DNA from: Clostridiales bacterium | Lineage (GTDB): Bacteria; Bacillota; Clostridia; Oscillospirales; Acutalibacteraceae | Direction of reading: 5' to 3' | NCBI GenBank assembly: GCA_012728445.1 | Contig: JAAYFA010000061.1 | Span: 1 to 9,594, forward strand | DNA length: 9,594 nt | In this document: positions 1-6,781 of the stretch, in pieces | How the letters are laid out: every line of letters begins with the position of its first letter | Numbering within the stretch: the first letter of the stretch is position 1 | Position numbers and translations under genes: made by a program | Notes under the pieces: generated by a model | Told to the model about the DNA's origin: nothing | Seen by the model: only the letters and a program-made list of their open reading frames with translations | The model's database searches: none

Positions 1-77
1 GCTCACCAACTGCTCAACCACTGCTCAGCAACTGCTCACCTACTGCTCAACCACTGCTCACCTACTTCTCAGCAACT
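1..77. repeat. 11-bp tandem repeat array, at least seven units
   Basis: Seven consecutive 11-bp units fit GCTCANCNACT (minus strand AGTNGNTGAGC). Units 12-22 and 45-55 are identical, as are 34-44 and 56-66, so the array probably grew by duplication of blocks. The last unit (67-77) starts with T instead of G. After a short interruption, a degenerate copy at 86-94 overlaps the stop codon of the flavoprotein gene. The array therefore lies in that gene's 3' untranslated region and may continue beyond the left edge. Each unit carries a TGA on the minus strand, and because 11 is not a multiple of three the stops fall in all frames, so it cannot be coding on that strand. Function unknown. Confidence 0.85.
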
Positions 78-87
78 TCCCCGCTGC

Positions 88-948
88 TCACCTGTTCTTT
101 TTAACATATGCCGCGGCACGCTGGCCGGCTACCGCGCCTTCGCCTACTGCTGTGGACAGTTGGGGGAACCCGCCGATGCAGTCACCTGCGGCGAAGATGC
201 CGGGCATATTGGTCATGCCGTCTACATCCACGACGATGTTCCCACCGAGTACCTCGATACCGAGTTTTTGCGCAAAGTCGGCAGCGGAGGCTTGGCCAAC
301 GGCCACAAACAAGCCGTCAAGGGCTTTTTTGCTGCCACCTTCCATGACGAGCGCTTCCAGTTTACCATCCCCTGTCAGCTTTTCAATTTTACCCGGTTCC
401 ACAGCAAAACTGTTTTCGCCCGTTGCGGTAAAGGCTTGGCCGTTTGTAAAAATCGTAATTTCTTTGGCAAAGCCTGCCAGATGCTTGGCTTCGTTCAAGG
501 CATAATCGCCGTCGCCCAGAACGCCGAGCACTTTTTCCTTAAAGAAAAATCCGTCGCAAACGGCACAGTAACTGACACCCTTGCCCTCAAATTCTTCGAT
601 CCCGGCAATTTTAGCGGCCTTGCGGGATTTGCCCACAGCAATAATGACCGCTTTGCATGGGAACTCGCCCGCAGCGGTTTCAACAAGGTAGCCATCGCCA
701 AAGCCGATACCCGTCACTTCGCCTTGGATCAGCTCACCGCCGAGTGCGGCCAATTGCTCTTCGCCGCGGCGCTGGATTTCCGTACCGCTTAAGGTTTTTT
801 CCATACCGTAGTAATTGTCGATATGATCCGCTTTTGCCAACATACCGACACCGCTGCCGATGACGAGAACTTTCATCCCCGCTCGAATAGCGTAAAGTGC
901 CGAGGAAATGCCGGCGGGACCTTTACCGATGATGATGATGTCGTGCAT
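88..948 (-). CDS. Thioredoxin-reductase-like FAD oxidoreductase, non-canonical pyridine-nucleotide site
   Basis: This 286-residue protein belongs to the low-molecular-weight thioredoxin reductase family, which passes electrons through FAD and a CxxC disulfide to thioredoxin-type partners in the cytoplasm. Seen: an N-terminal FAD dinucleotide motif GKGPAG (residues 8-13), the redox pair CAVC followed by DG (128-133), a second Rossmann motif GDGDYA (145-150) and the C-terminal FAD motif FAAGD (252-256). It is shorter than the usual 305-320 residues. After the second Rossmann motif the chain reads EITIFTNG where NADPH-dependent enzymes normally carry HRRxxxR. That suggests it uses NADH or ferredoxin, or is a ferredoxin-dependent flavin thioredoxin reductase; this is inference. 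The start is supported by AAAGAGG 9 nt before the ATG. No thioredoxin gene is adjacent, no clear promoter is visible in 949-1091, and repeats flank it on both sides. Confidence 0.88.
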   Translation of the reverse strand: MHDIIIIGKGPAGISSALYAIRAGMKVLVIGSGVGMLAKADHIDNYYGMEKTLSGTEIQRRGEEQLAALGGELIQGEVTGIGFGDGYLVETAAGEFPCKAVIIAVGKSRKAAKIAGIEEFEGKGVSYCAVCDGFFFKEKVLGVLGDGDYALNEAKHLAGFAKEITIFTNGQAFTATGENSFAVEPGKIEKLTGDGKLEALVMEGGSKKALDGLFVAVGQASAADFAQKLGIEVLGGNIVVDVDGMTNMPGIFAAGDCIGGFPQLSTAVGEGAVAGQRAAAYVKKNR

Positions 949-1091
949 ATTTTTTTACCTCTTTCCTTTTGATTGAGAAGCGGTGGTGGACGATAGAAAA
1001 GCAGTTGAGAAGCGATTGGGGAACGACGATGAGAAGCCGGCGACGCTCTTTCGTAACCCCCATTGCTTCTCCATCGCTTCCCAAACGCCCC
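949..1091. repeat. Intergenic region filled with direct and inverted GAGAAGC repeats
   Basis: The gap between the fucosidase stop and the flavoprotein start is built from variants of GAGAAGCRATNGGGG. On the plus strand copies begin near 974 (GAGAAGCGGTGG), 1007 (GAGAAGCGATTGGGG) and 1030 (GAGAAGCCGG). On the minus strand copies lie near 1060-1076 (read as GAGAAGCAATGGGGG) and 1090-1104 (GAGAAGCAATAGGGGG, overlapping the fucosidase end). The opposing copies can fold, for example GAGAAGC against GCTTCTC with CGAT against ATCG one base further out. The plus-strand copies resemble the minus-strand units of the array at 1-77. I see no convincing -35/-10 pair and no U-tract terminator. The last bases (949-965) hold the ribosome binding site of the flavoprotein gene. 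Confidence 0.7.
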
Positions 1092-2381
1092 CTATTGCTT
1101 CTCCGCTATCTTAAATGTATAAACATACTCCGCCTTAATTTTATCCGGATTGAGTGCAGGAATAAGGAGCTTTAGTTTGCCGTTTTCGTTTGCGGTTTGG
1201 ATTTTTTCGGATGCGCCTAATAGGGATACTTCTATGTTTTCCTTGTACTCCACATCGTTTAGCAGGACTTCGTTTGTTGGGAAAGTTTTTAGGAAGGCAT
1301 ATATATTACCGTCGCGCTGGGTATAACAAACTTCTTTTTGTGTGCTTTTTTTATACTTGCGGCTGGCGTAAATAGCCTCACCGTTTATCGCCAACCATTC
1401 GCCGATTTGCAGGAGGCGTTCTTGCATAATCACCGGGATGGTGCCGTCCGCCGCGGGGCCGACATTCAGCAAAAAATTGCCGCCGGCACTGACGAGGTCC
1501 ACGAGCATTTCAATCAAATCTTCTGCCGGCGTATAGCAACCGAGGTCTTCTATACGGTTAAAGCCGAAGGAAGCGCCGATACCGCGGCATTCTTCAAAGA
1601 CTCGTTTGCCTTCCAGTTCTTCAATGCTCCTGCCGCCTTCAATCATACCATATTCGGAGGTGAAGTTGCCGCCAAGGCGTCCCCTTGTTTCCTTGCCCCA
1701 ACGGTCATTTGGCACAATAAAATCTTTCACGCTCGATTCATTGTAAAGCCACGTTAAAAAGTCCGTGCTGTGCCAGACAGCACTTTCGTGCTCCCACTCC
1801 CCATCTGTAAACAAGGTGTGCGGCTGATATTTTTCAATAAACTCCTTGAGCATGGGAATTAAATGTTCCACCGCATATTCTTCCGGGTCCTTGAGATAAA
1901 GCGGATGAAACCACTCATAGACGGAGTGATAAGCGCCGAATTTTACATCGGTCTTGTCGCATTCGGCCTTGAGTTCGGCACAAAAATCTTTGTGCGGTCC
2001 CACATCGACGCTGTTCCAATTCCAAGCATAATCGCTTTGATACATACAAAAGCCGTCGTGATGCTTGGAAACAATGTTGATATATTTAGCGCCCGCTCTT
2101 TCAAACAGGTCGACCCATTCTTTGGCATCAAAAAGTTCTGCCTTAAAGTCCTTGACAAAGTCGGCGTACTTGAACTGTTCGCCGTACTGATCGATATGCC
2201 ATTGATGCGTCGGGTTGTCCTTATTGTGCATGTGGTAGCCGTACCATTCGGCATAGTTGCCCCTTGGCGCCCACGCCGGAACAGAATACAACCCCCAGTG
2301 GATGAAGATGCCAAACTTAGCATCCTCAAACCATGAGGGTATAGGGCGGGTATTCAAGGAATCCCAATTGTTCTCGTACAT
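1092..2381 (-). CDS. Alpha-L-fucosidase, glycoside hydrolase family 29, cytoplasmic
   Basis: A 429-residue enzyme that hydrolyses alpha-L-fucosides by the retaining mechanism of GH29. Seen: FGIFIHWGLYSVPAW (residues 23-37), the HWG substrate-pocket block; SKHHDGF (105-111), the second conserved substrate-binding block; TLFTDGEWEH (189-198), where Asp193 aligns with the family nucleophile; and LLNVGPAADGTI (304-315) near the end of the barrel. Glu243 in FTSEYG is a candidate acid/base, but that residue varies in GH29 and the assignment is uncertain. A short C-terminal beta-rich tail follows from about residue 345. There is no signal peptide, so it should act in the cytoplasm on imported fucosylated oligosaccharides or glycoconjugates. 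The start is fixed by AGAGGAG 6 nt before the ATG. No fucose catabolism or sugar transport gene is adjacent, so substrate and regulation cannot be inferred from context. Confidence 0.93.
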   Translation of the reverse strand: MYENNWDSLNTRPIPSWFEDAKFGIFIHWGLYSVPAWAPRGNYAEWYGYHMHNKDNPTHQWHIDQYGEQFKYADFVKDFKAELFDAKEWVDLFERAGAKYINIVSKHHDGFCMYQSDYAWNWNSVDVGPHKDFCAELKAECDKTDVKFGAYHSVYEWFHPLYLKDPEEYAVEHLIPMLKEFIEKYQPHTLFTDGEWEHESAVWHSTDFLTWLYNESSVKDFIVPNDRWGKETRGRLGGNFTSEYGMIEGGRSIEELEGKRVFEECRGIGASFGFNRIEDLGCYTPAEDLIEMLVDLVSAGGNFLLNVGPAADGTIPVIMQERLLQIGEWLAINGEAIYASRKYKKSTQKEVCYTQRDGNIYAFLKTFPTNEVLLNDVEYKENIEVSLLGASEKIQTANENGKLKLLIPALNPDKIKAEYVYTFKIAEKQ

Positions 2382-2399
2382 ACTCTTCTCCTCTAAGGC

Positions 2400-2451
2400 A
2401 AAACGGCTCCTCCGCAGACCGAAAGGCAGACCGCGACAAAAGAGCTGTTTT
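2400..2451 (-). terminator. Candidate hairpin terminator between the ACT gene and the fucosidase gene
   Basis: On the minus strand AAAACAGCTC (2451-2442) can pair with GAGCCGTTTT (2409-2400), a 10-bp stem with one mismatch, around a GC-rich loop of about 32 nt that holds two direct copies of CGGTCTGC. It lies just after the ACT stop codon. Only the UUUU that is part of the stem stands where the U-tract should be, followed by GCC, so any termination is probably partial and the fucosidase could still be read from the operon upstream. Confidence 0.35.
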
Positions 2452-2458
2452 AGATTAT

Positions 2459-2890
2459 TTAGTCTTTGAAAATATCTGTCTGTTCGATGAGCTGAATACC
2501 GGCGGCCGTGAGGACTTCCGCAGCAAAGTCGTTGTCTGTGACTCTGATAATAATATACGCCTTGCCTTTTTCGGGGGTGATAAAAGCGTAGGCATACCCT
2601 ACATCAACGCCCTTGTCCGCCAGCACATTGATGGCCTTGGCAAAACCGCCCGGTTCGTCCGGAATTGCAACGCCAAGCACACCGGTTGAGGAAACCGTCA
2701 TGCCTTCTTCCCGGATGATTTCAACCGCTTTTTCAGGATGGCTGACAATCAGGCGTAAAATACCGTAATCGGTAGTGTCGGCAATGGACAGAGCCCGGAT
2801 ATCGATGTCTTTCTTTGCCAGCATAGCGGTAATATCCGCCAGCCGTCCCGGCTTGTTTTCAATGAAAATCGAAATCTGTTTGATTGACAT
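2459..2890 (-). CDS. Tandem ACT-domain amino-acid-binding protein
   Basis: A 143-residue cytoplasmic protein made of two ACT domains. The first spans about residues 3-68 with the ligand-loop motif NKPGRLADI (12-20). The second spans about 70-140 with the equivalent DEPGGFAKAINVL (78-90). There is no catalytic or DNA-binding domain, so it matches the small stand-alone double-ACT proteins that bind amino acids and are often found beside aryl-pyruvate oxidoreductase genes. Placed last in the iorA-iorB-paaK operon, 42 nt after paaK, it probably senses an aromatic amino acid or related acid and modulates an enzyme or regulator; this is inference from context. The start is certain: AAGGAGG sits 7 nt before the ATG. 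A weak terminator-like hairpin follows the stop. Confidence 0.9.
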   Translation of the reverse strand: MSIKQISIFIENKPGRLADITAMLAKKDIDIRALSIADTTDYGILRLIVSHPEKAVEIIREEGMTVSSTGVLGVAIPDEPGGFAKAINVLADKGVDVGYAYAFITPEKGKAYIIIRVTDNDFAAEVLTAAGIQLIEQTDIFKD

Positions 2891-2932
2891 AAGTATTCCT
2901 CCTTCATTAATATGTTGCTTCGTGTTTAACGT

Positions 2933-4243
2933 CTAGATTTTTCTGTTGTCTATTACCCTGATCGCTTTGCCTTCCGAACGGGGAAGGGTGCGGGGTTCGA
3001 CCAGGTGCACGGTCGTCGCGACGCCCAGCGTTTCTTGCAGGGAGGAGCAGATTCTCTTCTCCGTCCGCTCGACTTGACGCATGGAATCCGAGAAAAGGGA
3101 TTCGGACATTTCAATATTAATCTTCATCACATCAAGATTATGAATGCGCTCTACAACGATTTGATAGTTTGGCTCCATCCCAAGGGAAAGAATCACATGC
3201 TCCACCTGTGAGGGGAAAACATTGACGCCGCGGATAATCAGCATATCGTCCGAACGGCCGCGCGGCTTTTGCATTTTGACAAGCGTCCGCCCGCAGGCGC
3301 ATTTTTCATGCGTGATGGCGGATATATCACGGGTCCTGTAGCGCACAAGGGGCAAAGCCTCTTTGCCGATGCAGGTGAAGACCAATTCGCCAAAAGTGCC
3401 GTCCGGCACCGGCTCCAGCGTATCCGCATCCACGATTTCGGGGTAATAATAATCTTCGCAAATATGCATGCCGTCTTGTGCACAGCAATCATAGCCGACA
3501 CCGGGACCGGCAATTTCCGAAAGGCCGTAAATATCGTAGGCTTTCACCGCCAAGGACTTTTCAATTTCTTTACGCATATTCTCTGTCCATGGCTCGGCAC
3601 CGCAAATAGCGGCACGCAGGGGCAGGGTCTTGGGGTCGATGCCCATTTCCTTAATCGTTTCGCCGATATAAAGGGCATACGACGGCGTGCAGCAGAGAAT
3701 GTTAGAGCCGAAGTCTTGCAAAATTTGTACTTGACGCGCCGTATTGCCCGACGAAACGGGAATAACGGTAGCGCCCAATTTTTCCGCCCCGTAGTGCAGG
3801 CCTAATCCGCCGGTAAAAAGACCGTAGCCGTAGGAAATATGGACATAATCCGAGTGTGTGCCACCGGCTGCCGTGATGGCGCGCGCGCATCCTTCAGACC
3901 AGTTTTCTAAATCCCCCTTTGTGTAGCCCACAACCGTTTGTTTGCCGGTTGTACCGGAGGAGGCGTGGATACGAACCACTTTTTCTTTGGGCACGGCGAA
4001 CAAATCGAATGGATAGTTGTCGCGCAAATCCTGCTTGACGGTAAAGGGCAGTTTGGTGATGTCGTCGATGGTTTTAATATCCTGCGGCAACAGTCCAATC
4101 TCGTCAAACTTTTTTTTGTAAAAAGGAACGTTGTTATAGCAGTTATAAACCATTTTTATCAGCCGTGCGCTTTGAATGGCGTGCAGGTATTCGCGCGATG
4201 CTGTTTCAATTTCCGGATTAAAGTAGTTGGGCGAATTTTGCAT
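2933..4243 (-). CDS. paaK: Phenylacetate-CoA ligase family enzyme (AMP-forming aryl-acetate:CoA ligase)
   Basis: A member of the ANL adenylating superfamily that joins phenylacetate or a related aryl-acetate to CoA via an acyl-AMP. Residues here count from the alternative ATG at 4261: ATP-binding loop SSGTTGK (101-107), YGLSE (245-249), RYRTRD (307-312), the hinge block RGRSDDMLIIRGVNVFP (334-350) and the adenylation lysine Lys432 in SEGKAIRV. Cys-rich CACG (321-324) is seen in many PaaK proteins. Two starts are possible. The ATG at 4261 overlaps the iorB stop as ATGA but has no ribosome binding site. The ATG at 4243, chosen here (436 residues, first residues MQNSPNYF), has AAAGGA 9 nt upstream and gives a usual PaaK N-terminus. 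Beside IorAB it may activate aryl-acetates or consume the aryl-acetyl-CoA that IorAB makes. The preferred aryl group is not readable. Confidence 0.92.
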   Translation of the reverse strand: MQNSPNYFNPEIETASREYLHAIQSARLIKMVYNCYNNVPFYKKKFDEIGLLPQDIKTIDDITKLPFTVKQDLRDNYPFDLFAVPKEKVVRIHASSGTTGKQTVVGYTKGDLENWSEGCARAITAAGGTHSDYVHISYGYGLFTGGLGLHYGAEKLGATVIPVSSGNTARQVQILQDFGSNILCCTPSYALYIGETIKEMGIDPKTLPLRAAICGAEPWTENMRKEIEKSLAVKAYDIYGLSEIAGPGVGYDCCAQDGMHICEDYYYPEIVDADTLEPVPDGTFGELVFTCIGKEALPLVRYRTRDISAITHEKCACGRTLVKMQKPRGRSDDMLIIRGVNVFPSQVEHVILSLGMEPNYQIVVERIHNLDVMKINIEMSESLFSDSMRQVERTEKRICSSLQETLGVATTVHLVEPRTLPRSEGKAIRVIDNRKI

Positions 4244-4257
4244 AGGGTTCAGTCCTT

Positions 4258-4839
4258 TCATGATTGCTTATAATTAAAGCCTAATTCAAAAGCTTTGAGG
4301 TTCATTTCAAGAAACTTTGGAGGCACTGTCGCTTTGATAGCCGCTTGCCACACTTCAACGGGTAAATCCGTTTGGCTTGCCATCGCACCGATTAAAACCA
4401 CATTAACCGCTTTTTCGGACCCGGCTTGCTCCGCGAGCGGTAAGGCATCAATGGCGGTAATAGCGGCTCCGGCCGCGCGTAGTGTTTTAAGAACGCCCTC
4501 GGGGTAAACTGCGCTGCCACTCACAACAGGCATCGGGTCAATTTGCCGGGTATTGACGACGAGCTTGCCCTCGGGCTTTAAAAAGTCGAACCAGCGTGCT
4601 GCCTCAAGCAGCTCAAATGCCAGAATAATATCCGCTTCGCCTTGGCGAACAACCGGCGACGCAACATTTTCGCCATATTTTACATAGGTGACAACCGCAC
4701 CGCCGCGTTGGCTCATCCCATGCACTTCGGACACCTTGACATCGTAGCCTTGGCTGAGTAACGCACTGCCGAGCAGACGGCTTGCGAGCAAAGTGCCCTG
4801 CCCGCCTACACCTACTATCATAATACTTTTAACAGACAT
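4258..4839 (-). CDS. iorB: Indolepyruvate:ferredoxin oxidoreductase beta subunit
   Basis: A 193-residue subunit of the oxidoreductase that decarboxylates indolepyruvate, phenylpyruvate or hydroxyphenylpyruvate to the aryl-acetyl-CoA and reduces ferredoxin. It matches the POR gamma-type domain: the glycine-rich loop GVGGQGTLLASRLLG (residues 10-24) and the conserved block SEVHGMSQRGG (37-47). Its length is normal for IorB. The open frame extends to a TTG at 4848, but GGAAAGGG lies 9 nt before the ATG at 4839, which also puts the glycine loop at the usual distance from the N-terminus. It starts 45 nt after iorA and its stop overlaps or nearly touches the paaK start, so the three genes are translationally close and surely co-transcribed. 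Confidence 0.94.
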   Translation of the reverse strand: MSVKSIMIVGVGGQGTLLASRLLGSALLSQGYDVKVSEVHGMSQRGGAVVTYVKYGENVASPVVRQGEADIILAFELLEAARWFDFLKPEGKLVVNTRQIDPMPVVSGSAVYPEGVLKTLRAAGAAITAIDALPLAEQAGSEKAVNVVLIGAMASQTDLPVEVWQAAIKATVPPKFLEMNLKAFELGFNYKQS

Positions 4840-4884
4840 ATTTAACAACCCTTTCCATCTTGGCCGGAAAAATTAATTCTTGAG

Positions 4885-6606
4885 TTACGAGATGGCCCCG
4901 AATTTGCACAACTGCTTGCAAACGCCGCACCCGACGCATTGCGTGGGGTCAATCGATGATTTGCCATCTTTAAAACTGATGGCGGGGCAGCCGATGCGCA
5001 TACACATTTTGCAGGCAACGCATTTTTCTTTGTCCACTGCGAGCGCCGGGCTGTGCTTAACGTATTTTAACAAGGCGCAGGGGCGCCTGGAAATGACCAC
5101 GGAAGGGCCGTCTGCTTCGAGTTCCGCTCGAATGGCATTTTCCGTCGCTTGTAAATTATTCGGGTCCACCACGACGACGCGCTCAATACCGACGGCTTTC
5201 ACGAGCAGTTCCAAGTTCACGGCGGAGGCCGGTTCGCCTTTAATGGTTTTGCCGGTGGTCGGGTTATCCTGATGGCCGGTCATACCGGTAATGCTGTTGT
5301 CCAAAATAATAACGACGGAATCGCTTTTGTTATAGGCGATATCAATCAGCCCCGTGATGCCGGAATGTATAAAGGTGGAGTCCCCTATAACGGCAACGGA
5401 CTTTTTCGCATTGGCGGGGTCTGCTTTGTTGCGCCCGTGTAAAGCCGAAACGGAAGCACCCATGCAAATAACCGTGTCAATCATACTCAGCGGCGGCAGG
5501 GCGGCCAATGTATAGCAGCCAATATCGCCACTGACAAATACTTTGAGTTTTTTGAGTGCATAAAACAGTCCTCTGTGCGGGCAGCCCGTGCAAAGCACCG
5601 GCGGGCGCCCCGGGACCGCTATATCTGTAGCAAGAAATTCTTTTTCTTCGCCTAAAATCGTTTTTGCTATCACGCTTTGTGAGTATTCGCCCAAAAGGGA
5701 AAATACCGCTTTGCCGATGACTGCAATGCCGTGTTTTGCGCAGTGGGTTTCTATAAAATCGTCCAGTTCTTCGATAACATAGACCTGTTCGAACTGCATG
5801 GCAAAGTCTTTTAAAAGCCGAACAGGCAAGGGGTCGACACAACCGAGCTTGAGGTAAGATGCCTTGTCGCCAAGGGCTTCTTTGGCATACTGGTAGCACG
5901 CGCCGGAGGTGATCACGCCTATTTTTTTGCTGTTATATTCCACCGTGTTCAAAGGCGACGTTTCCGCCCATTCGGTTTGCGCCAAAATCCGCTGTTCAAC
6001 AAAGGCATGGCGCGGTCTTGCCATGGCGGGCATCATCACATATTTTTGCGCATCTTTTGTGTAAGGCTTTAAGCCGTTGTCCACACGCTCCCCCGTTTGA
6101 GTCAAACTCCGCGAGTGAGAAATGCGCGTGGTGAGCCTGACAATAACCGGCGTGTCAAATTGTTCCGACAGTTCAAAAGCGCGTTTGGTGTATTGCAGGC
6201 ATTCTTCCGAATCCGCCGGTTCGAGCATCATGGTTTTTGATGCTAACGCATAATGGCGGGAGTCCTGCTCATTTTGCGAAGAGTGCATACCCGGGTCATC
6301 CGCAACGGCAATCACCAGCCCTGCGTTGACACCCGTGTAGGAAAGCGTAAACAGCGGGTCCGCCGCCACATTCAGCCCAACATGCTTCATCCCACAAAAA
6401 GAGCGGGCGCCGGCTATGGCAGCACCGCCCGCCACTTCCATGGCCACCTTTTCGTTGGGCGCCCATTCGACGGTCATCGCGTCATATTCTGCGGCGCGCT
6501 CGGTAATTTCCGTACTCGGTGTGCCGGGATAGCTTGAAACGACACGGCAGCCGGCCTCGTAAAGGCCACGCGCAACAGCCTCGTTCCCCAATAACAGTTC
6601 TTTCAT
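4885..6606 (-). CDS. iorA: Indolepyruvate:ferredoxin oxidoreductase alpha subunit
   Basis: The 573-residue catalytic subunit that binds thiamine diphosphate and two [4Fe-4S] clusters and partners with IorB. Seen: the N-terminal KELLLGNEAVARGLYEAG block and SYPGTPSTEI (residues 25-34); VLCTGCPHRG (337-346); the ThDP/Mg site starting GDSTFIHSG (408-416) and ending in DNSITGMTGHQ (436-446); and a C-terminal ferredoxin-like module with cysteines 529, 532, 535, 540 and 557, 560, 563, 567. Its length is slightly below the common 580-650. The start at 6606 is chosen because GGAGG lies just upstream (6611-6615) and MKELLLGN is the typical family N-terminus; an in-frame ATG at 6636 has no ribosome binding site. 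The iron-sulfur clusters and ferredoxin dependence imply an anaerobe. It is first in the operon and has its own promoter (6753-6781). Confidence 0.96.
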   Translation of the reverse strand: MKELLLGNEAVARGLYEAGCRVVSSYPGTPSTEITERAAEYDAMTVEWAPNEKVAMEVAGGAAIAGARSFCGMKHVGLNVAADPLFTLSYTGVNAGLVIAVADDPGMHSSQNEQDSRHYALASKTMMLEPADSEECLQYTKRAFELSEQFDTPVIVRLTTRISHSRSLTQTGERVDNGLKPYTKDAQKYVMMPAMARPRHAFVEQRILAQTEWAETSPLNTVEYNSKKIGVITSGACYQYAKEALGDKASYLKLGCVDPLPVRLLKDFAMQFEQVYVIEELDDFIETHCAKHGIAVIGKAVFSLLGEYSQSVIAKTILGEEKEFLATDIAVPGRPPVLCTGCPHRGLFYALKKLKVFVSGDIGCYTLAALPPLSMIDTVICMGASVSALHGRNKADPANAKKSVAVIGDSTFIHSGITGLIDIAYNKSDSVVIILDNSITGMTGHQDNPTTGKTIKGEPASAVNLELLVKAVGIERVVVVDPNNLQATENAIRAELEADGPSVVISRRPCALLKYVKHSPALAVDKEKCVACKMCMRIGCPAISFKDGKSSIDPTQCVGCGVCKQLCKFGAIS

Positions 6607-6665
6607 AATTCCTCCAAAAATTGCCCAAGAATTCATCTTGTTTGTTTGTATTTTTTTGCATTTTT

Positions 6666-6703
6666 TGCCCTAACCCATTGATTAAGACTAGCGGGTTAGG
6701 GCA
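6666..6703. promoter_or_regulatory. Perfect 11-bp inverted repeat in the iorA leader
   Basis: TGCCCTAACCC (6666-6676) and GGGTTAGGGCA (6693-6703) form a perfect 11-bp stem with a 16-nt loop. It lies in the predicted iorA leader, about 45 nt after the predicted transcription start and about 60 nt before the start codon. On the minus strand it is followed by an A-rich stretch, not U, so it is not an intrinsic terminator for the symporter-to-iorA direction. On the plus strand TTTT follows, so it might stop opposing transcripts weakly. Upstream in the leader, GGGCA (minus strand, about 6711-6715) could pair with TGCCC at the stem's 5' arm, giving a possible alternative fold. Confidence 0.55.
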
Positions 6704-6752
6704 TTTTAAACTTGCCCTGCCAAGCTCTCTTTTACGAGAATTAGCAGTTGAT

Positions 6753-6781
6753 ATTATAGCATATTTATTCGGCCGCTACAA
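6753..6781 (-). promoter_or_regulatory. Extended -10 promoter of the iorA operon
   Basis: On the minus strand the -10 TATAAT (6758-6753) is preceded by TGC, giving an extended -10. A -35-like TTGTAG (6781-6776) stands at exactly 17 nt. It overlaps the last codons of the symporter gene, so the operon has its own start inside the preceding gene. The predicted transcription start is near 6746, giving a leader of about 140 nt. Confidence 0.75.

Noticed and set aside
1..77. CRISPR array
   Set aside because: The units are 11 bp and directly adjacent with no unique spacers, and no cas gene is present.
160..792. Plus-strand frame of 210 residues opposite the flavoprotein gene
   Set aside because: It is the antisense shadow of a gene with clear FAD and CxxC motifs; it has no ribosome binding site and no recognisable motif.
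1863..2336. Plus-strand frame of 157 residues opposite the fucosidase gene
   Set aside because: Antisense shadow of an intact GH29 gene.
3269..3805. Plus-strand frame of 178 residues opposite paaK
   Set aside because: Antisense shadow of an intact adenylating enzyme; no ribosome binding site.
6607..6636. Upstream ATG for iorA at 6636
   Set aside because: No ribosome binding site there; GGAGG precedes the ATG at 6606 and the family N-terminus begins at that point.
6666..6703. Intrinsic terminator for the symporter gene
   Set aside because: On the minus strand the stem is followed by A residues, not U, and it lies downstream of the iorA promoter, so termination there would silence iorA.
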